A DNA stretch of 20,309 nt from CAZJJZ01 sp964546505 (GCA_964546505.1 CAZJJZ010000025.1:1-20309); one strand, 5' to 3'; counted from the stretch's first letter, positions 1 through 6,376 are shown. Notes: generated by a model not told the origin, from the sequence alone. Program-made: numbers and translations.

Positions 1-349
1 TAGCTTCAAAAAACCAATTTCCTGGGGCGCTACCCTTGACTATCACCGGACTGGAAACTTGCTGATTAACCGTTGGCATTGTGAGATCGATGCTTTGTAA
101 GGAGGAATTTGGTGAACTGGAGTTTTCACCACTAGTACTGGGGTCATTCTGGTTGTTGCTGGAATTGGAGTCGGAACCCGTTGCATTGTTCATGTTACCA
201 TCATTTCCCGTAGAAGCATTGCTAGGAGTTGAATTGTCAGAACCACTACTAAGATCATTGTTTCCTGAACCCGTTGAAGGCAAAGGGTTGGTACAAGCTG
301 TCAGTAAGATTACTATGCAAAAACCTATTGGTAAAAGAAGTTTATTCAT
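1..349 (-). CDS. Lipoprotein with Gmad2-like domain, 3' end off the left edge
   Basis: This is an N-terminal fragment: 116 residues are visible and the frame is still open at the left edge. It starts at the ATG at 349-347. Residues 1-19 form a lipoprotein signal (Asn-Lys, hydrophobic stretch, lipobox L16-T-A-C19), so the mature protein should be lipid-anchored at Cys19 on the outer face of the membrane. Residues 20-80 are a low-complexity Ser/Asn/Gly/Thr linker. Residues ~82-116 (SIDLTMPTVNQQVSSPVIVK, then a G-x-A-x-GNWFFEA motif) match the start of the Gmad2 immunoglobulin-like domain (PF10648), known from spore-germination and other bacterial surface proteins. No SD is seen before the ATG. 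Domain call by eye from a truncated motif; lipoprotein nature is more secure than the domain name. Confidence 0.75.
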   Translation of the reverse strand, partial: MNKLLLPIGFCIVILLTACTNPLPSTGSGNNDLSSGSDNSTPSNASTGNDGNMNNATGSDSNSSNNQNDPSTSGENSSSPNSSLQSIDLTMPTVNQQVSSPVIVKGSAPGNWFFEA

Positions 350-373
350 ATGCTTGGTATTAGGGATAGTTTG

Positions 374-403
374 ATTATACACCCTCTGCAGAAAGTTGCT
401 TAA
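374..403 (-). promoter_or_regulatory. Putative promoter of the Gmad2 lipoprotein gene
   Basis: On the minus strand there is a perfect TATAAT at 379-374, 25 bases before the ATG at 349. The -35 is poor (TTAAGC at 403-398, 18-base spacer), so the call rests on the -10. Confidence 0.4.
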
Positions 404-409
404 GGAGCA

Positions 410-438
410 TTTACTTTTTGCTGACAATATGCTATACA
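410..438 (+). promoter_or_regulatory. Putative promoter for the GC-rich cassette gene
   Basis: TTTACT (410-415), a 17-base spacer, then TATACA (433-438) with a TGC just before it (extended -10). This would start a transcript near 445, leaving a ~137-base leader before the ATG at 582. It lies back to back with the minus-strand promoter at 374-403. No other gene is visible in 350-581. Confidence 0.35.
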
Positions 439-564
439 GTTGCGCTGAAAAGCGGAGCAAGAGAGGTGTCCCTTTGTTTTTGGCATTGTTTTTTCATCTG
501 AAAGTAAATTTGAGAGGGGAAAACATCCAAAGGCAAATGACGCGCTTAACTTAGCTTAAGTAAT

Positions 565-575
565 TGAAAATTGGA
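565..575 (+). repeat. Direct repeat copy 1, TGAAAATTGGA
   Basis: Exact 11-base match to 1099-1109 and 1153-1163. Copies 1 and 2 bracket the GC-rich gene and its terminator; copy 1 runs into the SD at 573-580. Confidence 0.85.
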
Positions 576-580
576 GGTGA
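573..580 (+). promoter_or_regulatory. Strong Shine-Dalgarno site deciding the start at 582
   Basis: GGAGGTGA is fully complementary to the canonical 16S 3' end and sits just before ATG 582. It rules out the in-frame TTG at 564. Nearly every other gene in the window lacks an SD, so this site is unlike its neighbours. Confidence 0.75.
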
Positions 581-581
581 C

Positions 582-992
582 ATGACGAGTCTGGATAAGC
601 ATTTGGACAGTTTGAACCAGTGGAGTCCTCAGGACTTCAAGCAACTCACCGTCGTCTTGCGCTGGCTGCTGGCTCTGCGATACTTGGCAGAGCAGGGCAA
701 GGTGATGAGCGAGCAGCAGAGTCACGACGTAGGGCGAATCTTCGACCAGCACTACAACAAGACCATCTATGGGTACCTTTGCGAAAGCAAGGCGCCCGAG
801 GAAGTGATCCGTGGTACTCGGCTGGTTCTGCTGGCGCTGCAGGGAATCGCCGACTTGGGCGAGTGTTGCCCGGGTGCGGACTTCGCCCATCAGACTGAGA
901 AATGGCTGAGAAACAGCCGTGACACTCTACCCGAAAGCAGGGTGAGCCGGATCGAAGGTCTGGCAGAATCCAAGAAACTCGCCCTTGGCTGA
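582..992 (+). CDS. Hypothetical protein on a GC-rich cassette
   Basis: 136 residues from ATG 582, chosen over an in-frame TTG at 564 because of the SD at 573-580. I do not recognise the family. The sequence looks soluble and all-helical: an amphipathic Leu/Trp-rich stretch (~residues 13-35), a polar segment with HDVGRIFDQHYNKTIYGYL (~52-72), and a second Leu-rich helix (~85-100) followed by a GECCPGADFAH motif. No signal peptide, clear membrane segment or catalytic motif. Composition is foreign to the surroundings: GC ~58% over 601-1080 by hand count versus ~39% over 1201-1380, with many CTG, GCC and GGC codons. It stands alone, with its own SD and a large terminator. The minus-strand ORFs over the same stretch look like shadows of high GC. 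Coding status likely; function unknown. Confidence 0.7.
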   Translation: MTSLDKHLDSLNQWSPQDFKQLTVVLRWLLALRYLAEQGKVMSEQQSHDVGRIFDQHYNKTIYGYLCESKAPEEVIRGTRLVLLALQGIADLGECCPGADFAHQTEKWLRNSRDTLPESRVSRIEGLAESKKLALG

Positions 993-1030
993 GTGATGAG
1001 CGTGAGGCGGGCCCCTCAGGGCCTGTCGTC

Positions 1031-1093
1031 GCCCAGCCGCGCAGCGAAAACATCAGCAGGTTTGATGTTTTTGATCGCGCGGCTGGGCTCTTT
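1031..1093 (+). terminator. Large nested hairpin terminator of the GC-rich cassette
   Basis: The outer stem is 12 perfect base pairs: GCCCAGCCGCGC (1031-1042) with GCGCGGCTGGGC (1077-1088). Inside it, AAAACATCA (1047-1055) pairs with TGATGTTTT (1063-1071) around a 7-base loop, extendable by two more pairs. A short T-rich tail (TCTTTAATT) follows on the plus strand only, pointing to termination of the gene at 582-992. Confidence 0.8.
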
Positions 1094-1098
1094 AATTA

Positions 1099-1109
1099 TG
1101 AAAATTGGA
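1099..1109 (+). repeat. Direct repeat copy 2, TGAAAATTGGA
   Basis: Exact copy of 565-575, placed 10 bases after the end of the terminator stem. With copy 1 it brackets the GC-rich stretch. Confidence 0.85.
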
Positions 1110-1151
1110 CAAGTTTGTTGCTGACAGAGAGATTACATTTCGCGGGAACTG

Positions 1152-1180
1152 GTGAAAATTGGAAAAAGTAGTATTATAAT
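1152..1180 (+). promoter_or_regulatory. Promoter for the gene at 1205
   Basis: GTGAAA (1152-1157, 4/6 of the -35 consensus), 17-base spacer, then perfect TATAAT (1175-1180). Predicted start near 1187, giving an ~18-base leader with no SD before ATG 1205. The in-frame TTG at 1187 would lie at the transcript start, so ATG is preferred. Confidence 0.55.
1153..1163 (+). repeat. Direct repeat copy 3, TGAAAATTGGA
   Basis: Third exact copy, 54 bases after copy 2, overlapping the -35 region of the promoter for the gene at 1205. Confidence 0.85.
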
Positions 1181-1204
1181 GGTGAATTGTTTTTTACTTT
1201 CACC

Positions 1205-1807
1205 ATGGAAAAACCTAGAAATGATCAGGAAGTTCAGGAACAACCCACCAAGCCGGTTAATGTAATAGATTTCAACCAATACAAACTGCGAAAAGCCTAT
1301 TCGGAGATTACTTTGGAGTCGGAAGCTCAAGAGGTAGAAAGACAAAATCTGCGGATTTATGAAAAAAGATACGATGAAATAGTTGCGGCATTGGAACAAA
1401 AACATCTCAATCCCAGAGTTCTATTTAGCGCTTTGATCAAACTGAGTCAGGACGGTTATCCCAAAGCGCATTTAAAAGCTTTAGAGTTACGTGCTAAAAA
1501 AGAAAGAAAGATGGCCTTTCCAAATTTACTCTTGCTGATTGAGTACGCCATTAAGTACTTGCAAAGGAATAGTATGAGCAGGGATAGACTTTCAGAAATG
1601 ATTATGGTTTCCGATATGCTGGATATTGCACAGGAAAATAACCTCATACCAAATTTTTATCCCTCAACAGAGATGCTAAACTATCAACAGTGCCTAGACC
1701 TGCTGGCGAAAAATTTTTCACGACTATATTTAACGACTGATCTGATTGAAAACTACAATCAAGCCTTAAAAGATGAGATAAATTGTTTGTTGCTCAATCT
1801 GAAATAG
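1205..1807 (+). CDS. Hypothetical helical protein
   Basis: 200 residues from ATG 1205 (MEKPRNDQEV); an in-frame TTG at 1187 would add six hydrophobic residues but sits at the predicted transcription start. No recognised family. The first ~25 residues are polar and Gln/Glu/Pro-rich; the rest is predicted helical by eye, with charged segments (VERQNLRIYEKRYDEIVAAL) and Leu-rich ones (FPNLLLLIEYAIKYL). The helical pattern recalls solenoid or scaffold proteins, but no repeat could be established. No signal peptide or obvious membrane span, so probably cytoplasmic. It has its own promoter and no close downstream partner: the next gene begins 117 bases later. Confidence 0.75.
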   Translation: MEKPRNDQEVQEQPTKPVNVIDFNQYKLRKAYSEITLESEAQEVERQNLRIYEKRYDEIVAALEQKHLNPRVLFSALIKLSQDGYPKAHLKALELRAKKERKMAFPNLLLLIEYAIKYLQRNSMSRDRLSEMIMVSDMLDIAQENNLIPNFYPSTEMLNYQQCLDLLAKNFSRLYLTTDLIENYNQALKDEINCLLLNLK

Positions 1808-1924
1808 TTCACGGTTTCTTCACTGTTTTTTCAGGTGGGCTTCAGGATGAGTGTACTATGCTGCTAGAGGATAATCTTTATTGGCCAAAAGATATATCCA
1901 AAAAATATTTTATAAAAAAGTAAT

Positions 1925-2560
1925 ATGAACAAAAAAATCGCTTACAAAGCATCAGCAGCACTGGCAACCGTGGCGCTGGGCGTGGGAGTGGGCTCCAGCT
2001 CAATGCTGGCAATGGCAGCGGAAAATTCCACCTCCACGCAAAACACCAAGCCCTCGATTATGCAGTGGGTGGGTAAAAACAAGATGGGAAAACATGGTGC
2101 TGAGAAATTTGGCCGCGGCATGACTGGCGGCATGGGTGGTTTTGTTAATTTGGAAAATACCTCTGTGACTTCAGAGAAAATCAGCAATGGAGTGAAAGAA
2201 ACGGTAGTGGGATCCACGGCTGAGGCCATCAAAAATATTCAAACAGTGGCCGATAAACTGAAGGTAAAGCAGTTGAATTATACCAAAATGCACACATCAA
2301 ATTCCGACAAGGATAAAGCCTGGAAGATGAATGTAACTACAACTGTAGAAAAAACTGATCAAGGAGCGGTGATTACCCGCACCTCCACGGATAACGAGAC
2401 AATTGCACGTTTACACAATCAAGCAGATATCCACTCGGTGATGCAAAAACTGCGAGCTGAGAATGTGGATATAGCAGCAGCTATTACCAGGACGGTTACA
2501 GAAACCGCCAACGGCGTACAGATTAATGTCAGCTCGGACAATGCATCTGTTCAACAGTGA
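1925..2560 (+). CDS. Exported protein with internal repeats, unknown function
   Basis: 211 residues from ATG 1925. The N-terminus is a typical Sec signal peptide (Lys at 3-4 and 8, hydrophobic 11-22, A-M-A at 29-31), so cleavage is expected after residue 31 with no lipobox. Residues ~50-73 are rich in Gly, Met and Lys (GKNKMGKHGAEKFGRGMTGG). The remainder contains a recurring unit G-V-x-x-x-V-x-S-x-x-E-x-[IV]: at 88-112 (NGVKETVVGSTAEAIKNIQ), at 146-168 (QGAVITRTSTDNETIARLH), and a shortened copy at 196-211 ending the protein. The first two end in an Ala-Asp (VAD, QAD). I do not recognise a family. It lies 125 bases upstream of a response regulator/kinase pair on the same strand, so it may be a target or sensor accessory of that system; this is inference from position only. 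Confidence 0.8.
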   Translation: MNKKIAYKASAALATVALGVGVGSSSMLAMAAENSTSTQNTKPSIMQWVGKNKMGKHGAEKFGRGMTGGMGGFVNLENTSVTSEKISNGVKETVVGSTAEAIKNIQTVADKLKVKQLNYTKMHTSNSDKDKAWKMNVTTTVEKTDQGAVITRTSTDNETIARLHNQADIHSVMQKLRAENVDIAAAITRTVTETANGVQINVSSDNASVQQ

Positions 2561-2626
2561 ATCAAATTAACAGAAAAGAACGCTCCTCACGGCAGAATGT
2601 TTAAGTTTGATTTACGCTAAGAGTAG

Positions 2627-2639
2627 TTTTAAATTAAAA
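2627..2639 (+). promoter_or_regulatory. AT-rich palindrome upstream of the response regulator
   Basis: TTTTAA-A-TTAAAA is a perfect inverted repeat in the 125-base gap before the response regulator. It could be an operator or a chance AT-rich match; no convincing -35/-10 pair was found beside it. Confidence 0.25.
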
Positions 2640-2685
2640 AGTACTTGCCCTAGAATTCTTAATAGCCTTAATAACGCAATCAAAC

Positions 2686-3384
2686 ATGTCGATTAAAATC
2701 TTATTGATAGATGACGAAAAGGCCATTGCAGAAACCCTGATCGCTTATGCCAACAGGGAAAACATGTCGGTGAGTTATGCCGAAAATGGCCAAGTAGGAA
2801 TGGACTTGTTTGCTGCGGAAAAATTCGATGTAATTATTCTGGACTGGATGCTACCCGGCCTCTCCGGTCCAGAAATAATTACCATGATTCGTCAGAAGAG
2901 CAGTGTCCCCATTTTGATGATTAGCGCCAGGGATGATGAGTCTGATATTGTTATTGGCTTGAATTACGGAGCGGATGATTATTTGACTAAACCTTTTGGT
3001 CCCAGGGAATTAATCGCCAGAGTTAAGTCTTTAGCCAGAAGGGCTCAAACACCGGTCAATGGTAGTACGACTGAGGATGTTCAGACAGGGAATTTGAGGA
3101 TTTCATTTGGCAAAAGAAGCGTTTGGAAGGATGGTGAACCGGTTACTTTGACCATGCATGAATTTAGAATCTTGGCGATTTTGGTCCAGCATGATGGTGA
3201 AGTGGTAACACGAGAACGTTTGATGGAGGATGCATTGGATTATAAAGATTTTACCACTGACCGCACTTTGGATACTCATATCAAAAATTTAAGGAAAAAA
3301 ATTGAAGACCCCCAAAATGAACATGAATTTATTCAAACAGTTCGTGGTGTAGGATTTAAGTTTGTCAAAAAAAATGAGAATTAG
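2686..3384 (+). CDS. OmpR/PhoB-family response regulator
   Basis: 232 residues, the usual length. Residues 1-~118 are a receiver domain: acidic pair D9-D10, phosphoacceptor D53 in LDWMLPG, Ser80 in the Thr/Ser position, and K102 in TKPFGPREL. Residues ~130-228 are a winged-helix DNA-binding domain (TMHEFRILAILVQHDGEVVTR, RTLDTHIKNLRKKIEDP, VRGVGFKF) of the OmpR/PhoB type. It should be phosphorylated by the histidine kinase encoded immediately downstream, whose start overlaps its 3' end by 11 bases, and act as a transcription regulator in the cytoplasm. All catalytic residues are present. The start ATG has no SD. The target regulon cannot be read from sequence; the exported repeat protein just upstream is a candidate. 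Confidence 0.95.
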   Translation: MSIKILLIDDEKAIAETLIAYANRENMSVSYAENGQVGMDLFAAEKFDVIILDWMLPGLSGPEIITMIRQKSSVPILMISARDDESDIVIGLNYGADDYLTKPFGPRELIARVKSLARRAQTPVNGSTTEDVQTGNLRISFGKRSVWKDGEPVTLTMHEFRILAILVQHDGEVVTRERLMEDALDYKDFTTDRTLDTHIKNLRKKIEDPQNEHEFIQTVRGVGFKFVKKNEN

Positions 3385-4606
3385 AAGTAAATTCACACTG
3401 AGTTTTGTACTGCTCGCGTTTACGGTTTTGGGAGGATACGCTTTGGCAATGGACCTGTTCCTACAGGATGCTTTTAAGCATTTTGTTCAGGGCAAACAGG
3501 TGGAAATTGTAAGACAAACCATGACCGACCAAGCACCTCCGGTGTGCATTGAATGGGTCAAAAAACCAGCACGCTCAAAACTACCTGAAGAGTGCTTTGA
3601 TTATTTACCAATCAAAAATAGCCAAGGATTCAAACTATTGATACAAAGGACGGAATTTGACCAAAATTCTCCGGAAATCGCTTTTTTGAAAGCTCATAAA
3701 CAGAGTACTTTACTGGTTGCGGCTTTGGCTGTGGGTTTGTCGATTTTTTTAGCCTATCTTTTCAGCCGTTTTTTGCTACGTAGAATAGTGGATTTACGTG
3801 ATTCAATGAATGAATATCGAGAGACAGGAAAAGTGGAGAAAATTGAAACCCGAAAAATTGATGATGAATTTGATGAGTTAGCTTCCGACTACAATCATTT
3901 GCTGGAGGCGATACAAAAACAGGAAAAAGTACGTAAAGATTTTTTCGTTGATGTTACACATGAATTGCGAACTCCTTTAACTTCCATACAGGGGTATCTG
4001 GAAGGATTACAGGATGGAGTTTATCAACCCTCCCAACAAATTTATGAAAAAATGTTAGTCGAGCTGAAGCGGCTTACTAAAATGGTTAAAGAAATGACCA
4101 ATTTAGCCAGAACAGAAAGTGAAATATTGCAGTTGGAGAAAACAGTGGCGGATTTGGAGAGTTTGAGCCAGGAAGTAGTGGAGTTATTGGCCACCTCAGC
4201 CAAACAAAAAGGCATTAAGTTGGAAATCTCAGGTAAAGGTTCAGCCTGTCTTGATCAAGCTAAATTTAAACAGGTAATGATTAATTTGGTAAACAATGCC
4301 ATTCAACATGGAAAGGAAAATTCCACAGTGAAAATTGAGATTAAAGAAACCAAAACGGCGACAGAAATAGAGGTAATTAACCAAGCTGATGATTTGGAAG
4401 CCTCAGAAATGGAGTATTGGTTTGAAAGATTTTATAAAACCGACAAATCAAGGAAATACAAGTCTGAAACTGGGGAAAACCACAATCTGGGTATTGGTTT
4501 AGCCATAGTCAAGAAAATTGTGGAAGCACATTCTGGCTCAGTAAGAGCGGAAAAAACTGGCGATTCAGAAGTTACAGTTAAAATCAAACTGCCACCGGCC
4601 AATTAG
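3374..4606 (+). CDS. Membrane sensor histidine kinase
   Basis: 410 residues from ATG 3374, which overlaps the response regulator by 11 bases (translational coupling); an in-frame TTG at 3362 is less likely. Two membrane spans (~8-28 and ~112-132) frame a short extracytoplasmic sensor of ~80 residues with two cysteines (C58, C74). A HAMP-like linker follows (~133-187), then the HisKA domain with H196 in DVTHELRTPLTSIQGY. The ATPase domain shows an N box (VMINLVNNAIQHGKEN, ~301-316), an F box (FERFYKTD) and a G2 box (LGIGLAIVKKIV, 372-383). The G1 box is degenerate: INQADDLEASEM replaces the usual D-x-G-x-G. That variant occurs in some Gram-positive-type kinases, so activity is still expected. 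Cognate partner is the adjacent OmpR-type regulator; signal unknown. Confidence 0.93.
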   Translation: MRIRSKFTLSFVLLAFTVLGGYALAMDLFLQDAFKHFVQGKQVEIVRQTMTDQAPPVCIEWVKKPARSKLPEECFDYLPIKNSQGFKLLIQRTEFDQNSPEIAFLKAHKQSTLLVAALAVGLSIFLAYLFSRFLLRRIVDLRDSMNEYRETGKVEKIETRKIDDEFDELASDYNHLLEAIQKQEKVRKDFFVDVTHELRTPLTSIQGYLEGLQDGVYQPSQQIYEKMLVELKRLTKMVKEMTNLARTESEILQLEKTVADLESLSQEVVELLATSAKQKGIKLEISGKGSACLDQAKFKQVMINLVNNAIQHGKENSTVKIEIKETKTATEIEVINQADDLEASEMEYWFERFYKTDKSRKYKSETGENHNLGIGLAIVKKIVEAHSGSVRAEKTGDSEVTVKIKLPPAN

Positions 4607-4608
4607 TT

Positions 4609-4980
4609 TTAGGTTTCGATTTCACTTTGATAACGGCTATAGATTTCCAGGCACATTTGCTCTAATTCATCCCACACCTTCTCCGCCTCACCAGGAGAAT
4701 AAATTTGACGAAGATGCGTGCCCGGATCCAAGTCCAAAACCGAAAAATCATGATACTTGATTTTGGCCAAATGCATCAAAGTGGCAGAGCTATAGAGTAG
4801 CTCGTCGATGTATTTACTGGTTTTTTTGTCGTTAGGATCAAGCGCTTCATGTACTAGCCTGGAGGTGTCGGTAACGATGCGTTCGAAGGCCAGGGTTTGA
4901 TAAATATTTTTAGCTATTTCCACCAGAGCATTGGTGGCATTCAAAAAGTCGACTAAAAGTGTTTTGTGTTTACCTAAAAG
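4609..4980 (-). CDS. C-terminal fragment of an unknown protein beside the assembly gap
   Basis: This frame is open from the gap edge at 4980 to its stop at 4609-4611 (123 residues), reading LLGKHKTLLVDFLNATNALV before the first possible TTG start at 4944. There is no ATG in frame near the beginning, so the true start lies in the gap or upstream. The protein is helical and unrecognised, with Asp/Leu segments (HDFSVLDLDPGTHLRQIYS) and a Glu-rich C-terminus. It converges on the histidine kinase gene with two bases between stops. It may be the C-terminal half of the GNAT-like gene at 4993-5674: a true gap length of 2 modulo 3 would join the frames, whereas 12 N breaks them. Confidence 0.65.
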   Translation of the reverse strand, partial: LLGKHKTLLVDFLNATNALVEIAKNIYQTLAFERIVTDTSRLVHEALDPNDKKTSKYIDELLYSSATLMHLAKIKYHDFSVLDLDPGTHLRQIYSPGEAEKVWDELEQMCLEIYSRYQSEIET

Positions 4981-4992
4981 NNNNNNNNNNNN
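4981..4992. other. Assembly gap (12 N)
   Basis: Run of twelve N. It falls inside coding sequence on the minus strand, so the reading frame across it is unknown; the apparent stop just beyond it (TAA at 4972-4970) may be an artefact of the assumed length. Confidence 1.
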
Positions 4993-5674
4993 TCTGGTTA
5001 TTTTCAGTCATTTTGATTTTCTCCCAGAGCTGATCACAGAGAAGAATATATTTGCGGAAAATCTGACGGCGTCGGTGTAGGGTAATGTGTAAATTCAGAT
5101 CGTCCAATTTGTTTGATTCATTCTCTAAGTCCAATTTTGGAACAATATTTGTAGGACTCAACATCAACCAGAGTTGATCACCCGATTTGTCTTTTTTTTC
5201 TTCGAGTTTAGCTAATTTTCTAGCCTCTATATTGGAGGCGTTCCAACCAGGAATGAATCCGATATTAGCAAACATCTGGATGGCTTTTGGACTGACTTGA
5301 GAGGTAATAATGGGAAAGTTTTTCTTGGTGATCAACTCTCTGCAGAGGGCAAAAATGGCCGTATTAATTAATTTTGTGGCTTTGCCTTGATATGGGACTG
5401 GATGTATATAAAACTGCTTGCCGTGAAATGGTTCGAAGGAAAGCGCGATTAATTCGCCCTGGCCCTGCTGTTGATCGCTAATACTGACTGTAGTTTTCTT
5501 GCCTCGAAATATAAAATTGTAAATAAATTTATTATCATCAAAACCATATTCCTGAAAAGCCGCTGTCATTGCTAAGTATAAATCCTCCTCAGTTAAACTA
5601 TCTCTAAGTGACGGAGTGCTGATTGTTTTGAATTCCGGAGGTGCTTCGCTGAGTTGTCGATTACTTTTGGTCAC
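4993..5674 (-). CDS. GNAT-like N-acetyltransferase, interrupted by the gap
   Basis: 227 residues are visible from a GTG start at 5674 to the gap; no SD precedes it. The middle resembles a GNAT acetyltransferase: a strand running into an acetyl-CoA-type loop (YIHPVPYQGKATKLINTAIF, ~93-112), followed by the motif-B pattern AIQMFANIGFIPGW (~131-144). The loop is degenerate (P-Y-Q-G-K-A in place of Q/R-x-x-G-x-G/A), so the substrate, and even activity, is uncertain. A charged region with basic HRRRQIFRKYI follows towards the gap. It is divergent from the thioredoxin-like lipoprotein gene (138 bases between starts). Reading on, it either stops soon after the gap or fuses with the 4609-4980 frame to give ~355 residues. 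Confidence 0.65.
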
Positions 5675-5769
5675 ACTGGAGTATTAATTGATAAAATTAA
5701 ACTACTTATAAACTTTCTTGTCAACATCGGCTGTAATTATGGTTTTGCTAGACAACTTTCTGTGGATTG

Positions 5770-5797
5770 TTTACAATTTCCATTGAATAATTATATC
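5770..5797 (+). promoter_or_regulatory. Putative promoter of the thioredoxin-like lipoprotein
   Basis: TTTACA (5770-5775), 16-base spacer, TATATC (5792-5797). Predicted start near 5804, only ~8 bases before ATG 5812, so the mRNA would be almost leaderless; no SD is present. Confidence 0.45.
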
Positions 5798-5811
5798 CAA
5801 TAAAAATAAAT

Positions 5812-6375
5812 ATGAAAGTGAAATCTCTTTTACTCCTCGGAGTCATTTCTGGAAGCCTGTTTTTGAGCGCCTGTAATACAGGTGTGCAATTCCCAGCAGC
5901 CCAAAAATCCGCTCCCACCAGTTCATCCAGCGTTAATGGCTCTATCACTATTTTACCCGCCAAAGATCAGAATGTGACTGGATCAATCACCATTACCGAC
6001 CCCACTACACCTACAAACGCGATGTCGGAAAAGAGTAATCAGGAAACTTCACAAACCAGCTCCATTACTACGCCCTATTCCGCAGCTAAATTAGCCGACT
6101 TGAAAGGCAAAGAACCGGTGGCTATTTTCTTTCACGCGACTTGGTGCCCAGTTTGTCAGGCAATGGATAAAAACTTAGCCACAGAACCAGAAAAAATACC
6201 AAATGGAGTAACTATTTTGAAAGCAGACTATGACACAGAAGATTCTTTGAAAAAAGAATATCAAGTCGTACAGCAATCTACTTGGGTGGTCTTGGATAAA
6301 ACCGGCAAAGAAGTAGCTAGAAATCCCGGTTTTGATTACGCGAGTGTGATAGGCGACTTGCAAAAAGCTTTATAA
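5812..6375 (+). CDS. Thioredoxin-like lipoprotein
   Basis: 187 residues. Residues 1-21 are a lipoprotein signal with lipobox L18-S-A-C21. A Ser/Thr-rich linker (22-90) contains two similar short blocks, NGSITILPA (42-50) and TGSITITDP (56-64). Residues ~92-187 are a thioredoxin fold: FFHATWCPVCQAMDK with the redox pair C112-P-V-C115, and LKADYDTEDSLKKEY. The usual cis-proline that faces the active site is replaced: the loop reads VQQSTWVVLDKTGKE, with Thr157 where Pro is normal. It is probably a membrane-anchored extracytoplasmic thiol-disulfide protein. A possible client, by inference, is the cysteine-rich SLH protein at 17877-19649. Own promoter upstream; yqeY follows 17 bases after its stop. 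Confidence 0.88.
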   Translation: MKVKSLLLLGVISGSLFLSACNTGVQFPAAQKSAPTSSSSVNGSITILPAKDQNVTGSITITDPTTPTNAMSEKSNQETSQTSSITTPYSAAKLADLKGKEPVAIFFHATWCPVCQAMDKNLATEPEKIPNGVTILKADYDTEDSLKKEYQVVQQSTWVVLDKTGKEVARNPGFDYASVIGDLQKAL

Positions 6376-6376
6376 A

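Noticed and set aside
81..374. Plus-strand ORF of 97 residues
   Set aside because: It lies opposite the lipoprotein gene, which has a clear signal, lipobox and domain motif.
546..1053. Minus-strand ORFs over the GC-rich stretch
   Set aside because: High GC removes stop codons on all frames; only the plus-strand ORF has an SD, a matching terminator and a natural start.
1031..1109. Integron attC site at the cassette end
   Set aside because: The stem is similar in size, but no RYYYAAC/GTTRRRY core sites were found and no integrase is present.
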